64,000 nucleotides of DNA, taken from NCBI RefSeq assembly GCF_012927185.1, contig NZ_JABBGB010000002.1:1426001-1490000 (forward strand), in the 5' to 3' direction. The DNA is from Pseudoflavitalea sp. G-6-1-2 (GTDB lineage: Bacteria; Bacteroidota; Bacteroidia; Chitinophagales; Chitinophagaceae). Both the position numbers and the translations under genes were made by a program. The notes under the pieces are model-generated. The model was given only the letters and a program-made list of their open reading frames with translations, was not told where the DNA came from and made no database searches. Shown in pieces: positions 36,293 to 43,795 of the stretch; positions within the stretch are counted from its first letter, which is position 1, and the number at the start of each line of letters is the position of its first letter.

Positions 36293-36886
36293 TTACAGAA
36301 AGAGCAACATCCAGAGGAAGATTGCCACCGATGAAGAATAATTATCGAGATAATTGCGAAGTGCGAGAATCGCACTCACCATATAATTTTTCACTGTTCG
36401 TTGCGAAAGGCCTGTGGCAGCTGCTATTTCAGCATGCGTCAATCCCTGGAACCTGCTTAATTTGAAAACCTTTTGCTGTTGAGGAGTGAGCCGGTTGATG
36501 CCGGCTTCAATGATTTTGGAAGCTTCTTTCAGTTCGAGGCTGGCGGCAGGATCGGAAAGAGAATCGGCAAAATATTCTTTGAGGTATTCATCGAAAGTAC
36601 CGGTAAAAACCCTGCTGCGCAATTTATTGAGGATATGATTTCTGGCAGCGGTGAGCAGGTAGGCTTTGAATTCTTTAACTTCTCTGAGCAGTTCTTTCTT
36701 CACCCAGATATTGGCAAATACTTCCTGAGCAGCATCTTCCGCAACTTCAGGGGATTTGGCAAATATGAGTGCAACCGAGTAGACACGGGGCCAGTAGTGT
36801 TGGAACACCAGTTTAAATGCGTGTTCGTCTCCCAAAGCAATTCGTTCTACAAGCTCAGTTTCGTTATGGTGTATAAAATCAGACAA
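36293..36886 (-). CDS. ECF RNA polymerase sigma-70 factor
   Basis: 197 residues with region 2 (FKLVFQHYWPRVYSVALIF, VAEDAAQEVFANIWVKKE) and region 4 (LTPQQQKVFKLSRFQGLTHAEIA, TGLSQRTVKNYMVSAI). Belongs to the Bacteroidota-type ECF group with a hydrophobic C-terminal tail. First gene of cassette B, 96 bases after the Dyp peroxidase gene on the same strand, which looks unrelated. It differs clearly from the cassette A sigma factor, so the two cassettes probably respond to separate signals. Confidence 0.92.
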   Translation of the reverse strand: MSDFIHHNETELVERIALGDEHAFKLVFQHYWPRVYSVALIFAKSPEVAEDAAQEVFANIWVKKELLREVKEFKAYLLTAARNHILNKLRSRVFTGTFDEYLKEYFADSLSDPAASLELKEASKIIEAGINRLTPQQQKVFKLSRFQGLTHAEIAAATGLSQRTVKNYMVSAILALRNYLDNYSSSVAIFLWMLLFL

Positions 36887-36982
36887 CCTAAACCAGGTAT
36901 TAGCGAACTATTTGCAACTATACTAAAAAAACGCAGAAGAAGGGAGATTATTTTAGCGGATGATAGCAGGCGAAGCCACCAC

Positions 36983-37930
36983 TCAACCCGCCATTGCATC
37001 CAGCATATCCATCGATGGCACAAAAAATAAACTGCCTGTTTGTGCAGTGCTGAAATCCAGTATGCGATCATAATTTCCCGGAGGATCGCCGATGAACATA
37101 TTGTGGAGCATTTTTTCTACAGTAGTGAATGTGCTGGCGTAAGAGATAAAGTAGGTACCCATTTCGTTGGAAGCCACGTTGCCAAAAGGCATATTATCGC
37201 GTACAATTTTGAAGTCGTCCCCCACATTGGCGAGTGCGATATGTGAGTTGGCAGGTTTTACATCATCACTCATTTCTACATCATCTTCCTTCGACCGGCC
37301 GATCACTTTTTCCTGTTGCTCTACCGTTAATGATTTCCACGCGTTCAGGTTGTGCAGATATTTCTGAACGAACAGGTAGCTTCCTCCTTTGTAGGAAGGA
37401 TCCTGCTCATCGATGATGGCAAAATAATCGCGTTCCGCACCATGCGGGTTTTCGGTTCCGTCTACAAAGCCGAGTATGGAACGGCTGTCCCGGTAACGAA
37501 AGCCCTGTACTTCCACCACACAATCGGCGATTTCGTTCATGAGGCCGGAGATCAGTGCAGCCATGTCGTAAGCATAACTCTTCTCATCGGAACGGATATG
37601 AAAATGCAGATCGCCCTTGGTAGCTACAGCAGTATGTTTGCTACCCGTTATGGCTTCAAAATTTTTAAGTTCTTTTGGTAATGGCTTAGGCAAATCGAGC
37701 AGCAACCACGCATCATAACCGATACCCAGCACACAACTTGCTTTTGAATTGGGAAAACGATCGAGGGCTGAATTATTGATATTGATCACTAAAGCGCACA
37801 AACGCTGGAACACGGGCTTTATCTGTTCTGCAGATTTATCTTCCTTAAAATTCCAGACCAGAAACCAGGTGTTGTTATTGGGATAGTCCGTTACGTTTTG
37901 CGCCTGGATAGTGTGTTGGTTTGCTGCCAT
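36983..37930 (-). CDS. Dyp-type heme peroxidase
   Basis: 315 residues with the family hallmark GFVDGTENP (the GxxDG motif, catalytic Asp), the probable proximal heme His in PANSHIALAN, and the distal Arg in KIVRDNMPFG. No signal peptide, so cytoplasmic; closest in features to the YfeX/DypB-like group. It oxidises dyes and heme-like substrates with H2O2 in vitro; the physiological substrate is uncertain. No encapsulin gene is adjacent. It precedes the cassette B sigma gene by 96 bases on the same strand, but nothing suggests a functional tie. Confidence 0.9.
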   Translation of the reverse strand: MAANQHTIQAQNVTDYPNNNTWFLVWNFKEDKSAEQIKPVFQRLCALVININNSALDRFPNSKASCVLGIGYDAWLLLDLPKPLPKELKNFEAITGSKHTAVATKGDLHFHIRSDEKSYAYDMAALISGLMNEIADCVVEVQGFRYRDSRSILGFVDGTENPHGAERDYFAIIDEQDPSYKGGSYLFVQKYLHNLNAWKSLTVEQQEKVIGRSKEDDVEMSDDVKPANSHIALANVGDDFKIVRDNMPFGNVASNEMGTYFISYASTFTTVEKMLHNMFIGDPPGNYDRILDFSTAQTGSLFFVPSMDMLDAMAG

Positions 37931-38174
37931 GTATTGAATTTATACCGGGAGTAAAAATAGGCAATAATTACACTTTGAATAAAGTATAATTATCCCGCAC
38001 TTTATCCCTAAAGGCTGCTGGCTGATAGTGTTTGGCGTTTCCGCACCATTCCTGACGACAAATACAGGGATATGCCCATCAAGAGTATACAAGTGTTGAT
38101 TTGAACTGAAACTGTACATTTCATGCCTGAACGAAAGCAATGTCGAGTGGGTATCACCTGATCGTATGTAGTGT

Positions 38175-38182
38175 TATATTTG
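38175..38182 (+). promoter_or_regulatory. Candidate -7 element for the DUF1801 gene
   Basis: TATATTTG matches TAnnTTTG and lies 17 bases before the ATG at 38200, implying a very short leader. No convincing -33 TTG was found at the right spacing. Confidence 0.35.
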
Positions 38183-38199
38183 GATAACGATAACCCAGG

Positions 38200-38604
38200 A
38201 TGGCAAAAACAAATCGTGTGAAAATCAAAAATCTTGTTGAATTATTTTCTCTTCTTCCTGAAGAAGAGAAAATAATAGTGGATGTGTTACGGCAGATAAT
38301 TATCGAGACACTCCCTGAATACTGCAGGGAGAAAATATCATACAATGTTCCTTTCTTTTATGGCAACAAAGGTATCTGCATCATCTGGCCCTCCACTATT
38401 CCAGGTGGTGGCATCAAAAAAGGAGTGCTGCTGGGGTTTTGGCATGGGAACAAGCTAGCCGATGAAGATGGCTTTCTGCTGCACGGAACCAACAAGCAGG
38501 TTTTTTATAAGATCTATCAGACACCGGAGGAAATCGATGATGCTCCCATAATAAAATTGCTGAAAGAAGCCATCAGATTGGATAGCTCCTTCAAAAAAGT
38601 CTGA
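38200..38604 (+). CDS. DUF1801 domain-containing protein
   Basis: 134 residues, cytoplasmic, of the YdhG-like DUF1801 fold. Recognisable parts are the helical N-terminus (LPEEEKIIVDVLRQIIIETL), the strand pair ISYNVPFFYG and GICIIWPS, and the C-terminal helix IIKLLKEAIRLDSSF. The biochemical function of the family is unknown. It stands alone between the Dyp peroxidase gene (divergent) and a convergent DHFR-like gene. Confidence 0.75.
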   Translation: MAKTNRVKIKNLVELFSLLPEEEKIIVDVLRQIIIETLPEYCREKISYNVPFFYGNKGICIIWPSTIPGGGIKKGVLLGFWHGNKLADEDGFLLHGTNKQVFYKIYQTPEEIDDAPIIKLLKEAIRLDSSFKKV

Positions 38605-38670
38605 AGTATCGGATCATCAGTCAAATAAAGTTGCAGAGCAGTTCTGATCAACTGCCAACATAAACCGCAA

Positions 38671-39240
38671 TTAACTTTGCAATGCCCCCAGATGGCGGTA
38701 AGTATTGAGCAGTACACCGGTTGGCGTGGTTTTAGTACTCACAAACTCAAGTGCACGCGCGTCATAGCTATCTGAAAGAATGCGTTTGCCTTTGCCCAGC
38801 AATACAGGATATACAATAAGAACAACTTCATCTACCAATCCTGCATCGAGCAATACAGAGGTGAGTGATATGCTGCCGCAAATAACCAGATCAGGACCAT
38901 CGGTAGACTTCAGATTGCGAAGCTCCTCAATTACATTCCCGCTTATCCCCTTTACTGGTCCCCACTCAAGGCTCTCAGGCCTGTGCGTAATCACAAATTT
39001 TGTGGCGGTGTTGATTGCATTGGACATCGGAAAGTCACCGGCATTTGGCCAGTATCCCAAAAACTCGTCGTAGGTGTTACGGCCAAGCAGCATGTCGAAA
39101 CCTGTGCCATAGGATTCAAGCAGCATACCCATTCCGGCAGGAGTGCGATAAGGTCCTGTCCATCCACCATAAGTGTAGTTCTTATCGTGCTCGATAACGC
39201 CATCAAGAGAAATATGCTCGAAGATTCTGATCTTTCTCAT
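38671..39240 (-). CDS. Dihydrofolate reductase family protein (RibD C-terminal-like)
   Basis: 189 residues with the DHFR/RibD-C fold: N-terminal HISLDGVIEHD, LLGRNTYDEFLGYWP, FVITHRP, DLVICGSISLTSVLLDAGLVDE and the C-terminal VYPVLLGKGKRIL. It probably binds NAD(P)H and reduces an unidentified small molecule; such stand-alone proteins are not true dihydrofolate reductases. Expressed singly, convergent with the DUF1801 gene. A second member is at 54712-55281. Confidence 0.85.
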   Translation of the reverse strand: MRKIRIFEHISLDGVIEHDKNYTYGGWTGPYRTPAGMGMLLESYGTGFDMLLGRNTYDEFLGYWPNAGDFPMSNAINTATKFVITHRPESLEWGPVKGISGNVIEELRNLKSTDGPDLVICGSISLTSVLLDAGLVDEVVLIVYPVLLGKGKRILSDSYDARALEFVSTKTTPTGVLLNTYRHLGALQS

Positions 39241-39268
39241 ATTGCTGTTTTAAAGTGAAGTGATTACC

Positions 39269-39276
39269 CAAATTTA
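39269..39276 (-). promoter_or_regulatory. Candidate -7 element for the DHFR-family gene
   Basis: Reads TAAATTTG on the minus strand, a full TAnnTTTG match, 28 bases before the ATG at 39240. A -33 TTG at the usual spacing is not evident. Confidence 0.4.
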
Positions 39277-39458
39277 AGCCAGATGGGATACCGATACAGG
39301 GTGCAACTCCGGCAATAAGCGGGCGGATCTGACCATATTGATTTGCCTATGGAACATCTGATGTAGCTTACATGCTGTGCAACTCACAGCATTGAAAACC
39401 ATGTGCTGCTTTAATAAGACAGTTATTTATACAAACACATCGATAAACAGAGAACACT

Positions 39459-39908
39459 ATGTCTAAAAGTAAACTATTGCGAATGGACAATGTAGGGATT
39501 GTTGTAGAATCCCTGGATGAAGCTATTTCATTTTTCACAGAGATAGGACTGAAGCTCGAAGGCCGGGGTACGGTCGAAGGTGAATGGGCTGGCCGCATTA
39601 CCGGACTGGGAGATCAGCGTGTTGAGATTGCAATGATGATCACTCCCGATGGCCACAGCCGGTTGGAGCTTTCAAGATTTATTACGCCGCCTGTTATCTC
39701 CGATCACAGAACTGCACCCGTGAATGCGCTTGGATATCTTCGAGTAATGTTCACTGTGGAAGATATCGCCGAGCTGGTAACAAGGCTTACCAAACAAGGT
39801 GCCCGGCTTGTTGGCGAAATAGTGCAATATGAAAACATATACCGGCTTTGCTATATCCGATCGAAAGACGGACTGCTGATTGGTTTGGCGGAAGAGATTG
39901 GCCGATAG
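39459..39908 (+). CDS. VOC family protein (glyoxalase/dioxygenase-like)
   Basis: 149 residues with two beta-alpha-beta-beta-beta units of the vicinal oxygen chelate fold: MDNVGIVVESLDEAISFFTE, HSRLELSRF, then LGYLRVMFTVEDIAELVTRL and CYIRSKDGLLIGLAEE. A metal site is plausible at His68 and Glu in the first and last units but was not confirmed. Members include glyoxalases, dioxygenases and resistance proteins; the substrate cannot be inferred. Single gene, convergent with the RidA-like gene. Confidence 0.82.
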   Translation: MSKSKLLRMDNVGIVVESLDEAISFFTEIGLKLEGRGTVEGEWAGRITGLGDQRVEIAMMITPDGHSRLELSRFITPPVISDHRTAPVNALGYLRVMFTVEDIAELVTRLTKQGARLVGEIVQYENIYRLCYIRSKDGLLIGLAEEIGR

Positions 39909-39938
39909 CAAACTATTTATCAGGCAACTGAACGCGTA

Positions 39939-39963
39939 CACTCAAATAGAGTGGTTTTATTTT
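39939..39963. terminator. Weak terminator between the VOC gene and the RidA-like gene
   Basis: Short hairpin CACTC-AAATA-GAGTG followed by GTTTTATTTT on the plus strand. The T-tail overlaps the 3' end of the convergent RidA-like gene. The stem is only 5 bases, so confidence is limited. Confidence 0.4.
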
Positions 39964-40340
39964 GCAGCCACCACTTCTACTTCCAGTTTCCATTTTGTTT
40001 CGAGCAGCTGGCAACAGATAACAGTTAAGGTTGGCTTGTGCGATCCCATATATTTTTTTCTTAACGCCATATTCGCTTCATCATAGGATGGATCGGCGAG
40101 GTAAGTACGAATAGAAATCACATTCTGATAATCCATATCAGCGGATTGCAGTATTGTTCCTATGTGTTGCCAGATGAGATCCTCCTGCTCTTCAAAAGAT
40201 TCCGGCATGGTACGGCCATCTTGCTGGAAACCGTTCAATCCACTGATGAAGAGTAGCCTTGCATCATCTTTGATTTCTATGGCATGACTGTAATTATTGT
40301 AAGGAGGAAATACATTTTGCGGGTTGTGCTGAATAATCAT
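39957..40340 (-). CDS. RidA family protein (non-canonical active site)
   Basis: 127 residues of the RidA/YjgF/UK114 fold, recognisable from HAIEIKDDARLLFISGLNG, the helix WQHIGTILQSADMDYQNVISI, RTYLAD, and KPTLTVICCQLLETKWKLEVEVVAAK. Enamine deaminases of this family carry a conserved Arg in the final block (R-x-x-V/I-E-V). Here the corresponding place reads KLEVEV, so it may not be an archetypal 2-aminoacrylate deaminase. Single gene; function unclear. Confidence 0.78.
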   Translation of the reverse strand: MIIQHNPQNVFPPYNNYSHAIEIKDDARLLFISGLNGFQQDGRTMPESFEEQEDLIWQHIGTILQSADMDYQNVISIRTYLADPSYDEANMALRKKYMGSHKPTLTVICCQLLETKWKLEVEVVAAK

Positions 40341-40524
40341 GGTAGGTTTATTGTTGCTGATAAGATCGTTGGATTTCTAAAGTAAGGAAATAAATCCGGG
40401 GATACCAGTATCGGTGGCTTTCGCAGACTACATGAAATATTGCTTTGACAATAAGGGTATACAATTACCGGTATACTTCAGAATTATTGCATTTGTTGTA
40501 AATTCTGGCTAAAACCTTATTGCT

Positions 40525-41517
40525 ATGCATCTTTTCACTATTCCGGCCTTGCTGTGCCCCTTCCATACCACCCTGCATGATGATAAGCTAAGAATTGATT
40601 CACATACAAGACAATTCCTGCTGAAATTTTCATTGACAGATGGCGAACAATACCTGCATTACTGTAGTCAAAATTTTGCGACTATGATTGCACGATCATA
40701 TCCTTATGGAGATTTTGAAGATCTAGCCGCATGGTGTGATATGAATTCATTGTTGTTCCTTCTTGACGATGACCTTGATGAGACCAGTAAAATGGGAAAA
40801 GAAGACCTGATAGCATTTGAAGCTCAATTCATGGAAATTCTGTTAACGAAAGGGGAACCGGTATTTCAACCCACTAATCCATTATTAAAAGGATTAGCTG
40901 ATATCTGGAAAAGAATGTGTGCCCGTTCTGATAATTGGTTTCAACAACGCATCATCCAGGGATTTCGTGATATGTTCCGTGGAGGTTGGTGGCAATTCGA
41001 AAAATTGAGCAATCAACAACTTCCCTCGTTGAAAGAATATTGCGAAATCCGACAGTTTCTCGGTGCAGCGAATCTTGCTACAGACTCCCTTCCATTAACT
41101 GCTCAATTGCATCTTCCATTAGCAATGTATGATCATCCCGAAATTGTAAGACTCACGGAATATGCCCGTAATGCCATATGCTATTCGAACGATCTTTTCT
41201 CTCTCAGCAAGGAAATGGATAAATCTAATCAGGCTACTTTCAACCTGGTAACTATTCTACAACGGGAACATGGTATTTCTATTCAGGACGCCATACATGC
41301 AACTGTGGAAATGCACGATGATATTATACGGGCATTTCTGCTGTTGGAAAAGGAAATCTACAATATAGAACCATCCTTAAATGACCAGTTGAAGAAGTTT
41401 GTAAGCGGGTTAAAACATCTTATGAAAGGAAACATTGTTTGGTCCACGTATGAAACTACCCGATATCCACATCTATCAGAGCAGGAAGAAGGATTGTATC
41501 TGGCGATTGCCGGATAA
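40525..41517 (+). CDS. Class I terpene synthase (sesquiterpene cyclase type)
   Basis: 330 residues with both metal motifs of bacterial class I terpene cyclases: the aspartate-rich DDDLDE near residues 80-86, and the NSE triad NDLFSLSKE near 228-236. A WSTYETTRY segment near the C-terminus matches the W-x6-RY ending that closes the active site. It should bind three Mg2+ and cyclise farnesyl or geranyl diphosphate; the product cannot be predicted. A sampled stretch is about 37 percent GC against about 48 percent in rocD, hinting at transfer. No P450, prenyltransferase or methyltransferase sits next to it. Confidence 0.88.
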   Translation: MHLFTIPALLCPFHTTLHDDKLRIDSHTRQFLLKFSLTDGEQYLHYCSQNFATMIARSYPYGDFEDLAAWCDMNSLLFLLDDDLDETSKMGKEDLIAFEAQFMEILLTKGEPVFQPTNPLLKGLADIWKRMCARSDNWFQQRIIQGFRDMFRGGWWQFEKLSNQQLPSLKEYCEIRQFLGAANLATDSLPLTAQLHLPLAMYDHPEIVRLTEYARNAICYSNDLFSLSKEMDKSNQATFNLVTILQREHGISIQDAIHATVEMHDDIIRAFLLLEKEIYNIEPSLNDQLKKFVSGLKHLMKGNIVWSTYETTRYPHLSEQEEGLYLAIAG

Positions 41518-41577
41518 ATGAACGGCTATTACAATACGGCGGCTATTGTTACTTCGGTATACAGGAGTCGTTTCATT

Positions 41578-42021
41578 TTAACTTTCCGGATATTGCCGGT
41601 TATATTCGCTCACCCAATCAAAATTTCCCTGAATGCAGGGAAGAAGATATACCTGCAAGTGAATGCAAAGATTTCTAAGCCCCTGTTCTACTTTTTCAAG
41701 TGAAGGGAAAACAGGTAGTGATTTTGCCCCTTCTAACAGCGTAATATCTGCTTCTGTTAAATGATGAGTAAGTTCCAAAGCTCTCACTGCATCATAAACC
41801 TGCAGACAGCCTTGCATATCATTTCTTCCGGTATCCTTGTTGAGAAAAAAAGCCCTCATATTGCTATCAAACCCTTCAACAAATACAACAGTACATCTGG
41901 AAAATCTGACTATGACCGAAGAAGGAGGTGATTTAATCAACTCATACTTTTCCGGCCAGTCATATTGTTGCAACACTCTCTCTAAAACTTCCTTACTGAA
42001 ATAAGTTTCGGGGTTGTACAT
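41578..42021 (-). CDS. Hypothetical protein, convergent with terpene synthase
   Basis: 147 residues, no signal peptide or membrane helix. A first half with beta strands (SSVIVRFSRCTVVFVEGF, MRAFFLNKD) and a helical second half (LQVYDAVRALELTHHL, LEKVEQGLRNLCIHL). The mix resembles small immunity-like or cytosolic unknown-function proteins of Bacteroidota, but I recognise no family. The stop lies 60 bases from the terpene synthase stop on the opposite strand. Base composition is AT-rich like that neighbour. Confidence 0.6.
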   Translation of the reverse strand: MYNPETYFSKEVLERVLQQYDWPEKYELIKSPPSSVIVRFSRCTVVFVEGFDSNMRAFFLNKDTGRNDMQGCLQVYDAVRALELTHHLTEADITLLEGAKSLPVFPSLEKVEQGLRNLCIHLQVYLLPCIQGNFDWVSEYNRQYPES

Positions 42022-42298
42022 AAGGGTTCTTGATTATGATTCTGTTGCTAAATGTAAAGTCTTTAGATTGTATGCAAGTTTTTGCCCGGTATAATTCGAC
42101 GTATTTTTTTAGTAATCTGCATTTAACAACAACCCTCCAATGCAGCTTATATGCCGGATGAAAAACAGTCCGCTCCCTCGTTGATCTAAATGCACTGCTT
42201 CCTGAAAACGAAAAGATAATTGCAGATGAGGGAAATAATTAATGAGAGAAGATGATATGGGAAATTGGCACAACGCAGGTGGGATGCGGAGAAAATAG

Positions 42299-42328
42299 AA
42301 AAAGGCAAGATTCGCATCTTGCCTTTTT
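42299..42328 (-). terminator. Intrinsic terminator directly behind tRNA-Arg
   Basis: Perfect 13-base arms (AAAAAGGCAAGAT and its complement) around a TCGC loop; on the minus strand the stem ends in a T-run. Its first arm starts just one base after the tRNA discriminator position. Confidence 0.85.
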
Positions 42329-42329
42329 G

Positions 42330-42403
42330 TGACTCTGTCAGGATTCAAACCTGAAACCTTCTGATCCGTAGTCAGATGCTCTATTCAGTTGAGCTACAGA
42401 GCC
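42330..42403 (-). tRNA. tRNA-Arg (anticodon ACG)
   Basis: 74-base cloverleaf on the minus strand: acceptor GGCTCTG paired with CAGAGTC (one G-U), D arm GCTC...GAGC, anticodon stem TCTGA/TCAGA with loop CTACGGA giving anticodon ACG, T arm TCAGG-TTTGAAT-CCTGA, discriminator A. CCA is not encoded (the next bases are CAA). A promoter lies upstream and a terminator immediately downstream, so it is a single-gene transcript. Confidence 0.95.
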
Positions 42404-42442
42404 TCTTGATTCTCACTGACTTCTTATCTCATCAGCGGGGTG

Positions 42443-42472
42443 CAAAAATAAGGGAATTCTACATTTCAACAA
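42443..42472 (-). promoter_or_regulatory. Promoter of tRNA-Arg
   Basis: Minus strand reads TTG (42472-42470), 19 bases, then TATTTTTG (42450-42443), matching the Bacteroidota TTG-N19-TAnnTTTG pattern about 40 bases before the tRNA. Confidence 0.6.
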
Positions 42473-42607
42473 GCAGTTTTTCAATTTTTTTTCAAATCTC
42501 TCTGATTTCTAATTGTATACATTCACGCTTCATCCCTTAAAACCCTTGCGGGACAAGGCCTTTAGCCTATCCTCCTCCACTGTATTTTTTTCATTTATTT
42601 TTGCGCC

Positions 42608-43081
42608 ATGAAATTCCAGTTCTGGACAATCGGAAAAAAACACGAGCCCTACGTACTCTCAGGCATTGAAGATTTCACCAACCGGATCTCCAATTATTAT
42701 CCTGTTCAGTGGAATATTATACCCGGACCAAAAAATGCAGCCACACTCAGTGAAGCCGATCTTAAGAAAAAAGAAGGAGAGATCATTCTCGGCATGTTGC
42801 AGAAAGACGACTACCTCGTTGCCCTCGACGAAAGAGGCAAACAATTCAGTTCCGAAAAACTGGCACAGTTCATCGAAGCCCGGATAGCAGACAGAGTAAA
42901 GAATGTGATCTTCCTCATCGGCGGCGCTTACGGCATCGACGAAGCTGTAATGAAACGATCCAATTACCAATGGAGCCTCAGTCAACTGGTATTTCCACAT
43001 CAGCTGGTACGATTGATACTGGCAGAACAGATCTACCGGGCATGCACCATCATCCGCAACGAGAAATATCATCATAAATAA
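42608..43081 (+). CDS. rlmH: 23S rRNA (pseudouridine(1915)-N(3))-methyltransferase RlmH
   Basis: 157 residues, the usual length of RlmH, a SPOUT methyltransferase. Diagnostic segments: LDERGKQFSSEKLA, the SAM-binding knot loop LIGGAYGIDEAVMKRS, and the C-terminal FPHQLVRLILAEQIYRA. It methylates pseudouridine 1915 of 23S rRNA in helix 69. A TATTTTTG element ends 4 bases before the ATG, which would give an almost leaderless transcript if it is the promoter. Confidence 0.95.
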   Translation: MKFQFWTIGKKHEPYVLSGIEDFTNRISNYYPVQWNIIPGPKNAATLSEADLKKKEGEIILGMLQKDDYLVALDERGKQFSSEKLAQFIEARIADRVKNVIFLIGGAYGIDEAVMKRSNYQWSLSQLVFPHQLVRLILAEQIYRACTIIRNEKYHHK

Positions 43082-43100
43082 CCCTCCGCAACACCGCTCA

Positions 43101-43129
43101 TTGATTATTCTACTTTTTAAGTAGATTTG
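43101..43129 (+). promoter_or_regulatory. Promoter of the rhomboid protease gene
   Basis: TTG (43101-43103), 18 bases, then TAGATTTG (43122-43129), a full TAnnTTTG match 18 bases before the ATG at 43148. A TCTACTT/AAGTAGA hairpin at 43109-43125 overlaps it and could also end the rlmH transcript. Confidence 0.5.
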
Positions 43130-43147
43130 TTTCATAACAGTTATTCA

Positions 43148-43795
43148 ATGAGCATTACGCTGATCATCATTATCATTACTGCCATCGTTTCTTTTACAGC
43201 TTTCACCAATCAGAAAGTGTATGACGATCTTATCTTCTACCCTCCTGCTGTTACCTACAACAAACAGTGGTATCGCTTCTTCAGCTGCGGACTGATCCAT
43301 GCAGATTATGCACACCTTATTTTCAATATGTGGGCGTTGTATATGTTTGGAGAGATCACTGAAAAGTATTTCATCGAATTATTTGCAGAAAAAGGGAAGA
43401 TCTTTTATCTGCTGCTCTATATTTCATCCCTATTCTTTTGCCTCCTGCCTACCTATGCCAAACACAAAGATGATTCAGGCTATCGCAGTCTCGGTGCATC
43501 CGGCGCAGTATCAGCCGTGATCTTCACGAGCATTACGCTGAGCCCATTGCAGGGTATGGGCCTGATCTTTGTACCCGGACTTTATATTCCCGGTTTCATT
43601 TTCGGAGCGCTTTACCTGATTGTATCGAGCTATCTCGACAGACGCGGTGGCGGCAATATCAATCACTCCGCGCACATATGGGGCGCGTTGTATGGAATTC
43701 TCTTCATTATTGTAATGGGATATGCTTTCTCTGATTACAATGTGCTGGAACAATTCATCTACAAAGTGCAGTCGTGGATCGCAGCTAAATTCTAA
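43148..43795 (+). CDS. Rhomboid family intramembrane serine protease
   Basis: 215 residues from the ATG at 43148 (seven extra codons are possible upstream but precede the hydrophobic start). About six membrane helices. Catalytic Ser in GASGAVSAV, catalytic His in the last helix (HSAHIWGALYGI), and the oxyanion-type His/Asn in HLIFNMWALYMFGE. It should cleave membrane-spanning substrates in the inner membrane. Its stop overlaps the tilS stop by 4 bases on the opposite strand. Confidence 0.9.
   Translation: MSITLIIIIITAIVSFTAFTNQKVYDDLIFYPPAVTYNKQWYRFFSCGLIHADYAHLIFNMWALYMFGEITEKYFIELFAEKGKIFYLLLYISSLFFCLLPTYAKHKDDSGYRSLGASGAVSAVIFTSITLSPLQGMGLIFVPGLYIPGFIFGALYLIVSSYLDRRGGGNINHSAHIWGALYGILFIIVMGYAFSDYNVLEQFIYKVQSWIAAKF

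Larger units (their letters stand above)
21437..36886 (-). other. Cassette B: sigma-FecR-SusC-SusD-DUF4843-PKD-ABC ATPase-GldFG permease-MutS1-MutS2
   Basis: Ten consecutive minus-strand genes in the same order as cassette A. From susC onward the intergenic gaps are only 5-25 bases, so susC to MutS2 is probably one transcript. The two MutS-like subunits are separate genes and no M16 peptidase follows. Proteins of the two cassettes are clearly paralogous but diverged, so the duplication is not recent. Confidence 0.85.

Noticed and set aside
40456-41562. Three GGTATAC repeats around the terpene synthase (40456, 40470, 41556) as operator or transposon ends
   Set aside because: Seven-base matches are too short to support a site; spacing is irregular and no transposase is near.
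42109-42348. 79-codon minus-strand frame
   Set aside because: Runs through the tRNA-Arg 3' end and its terminator, with no homology or ribosome-binding signal.
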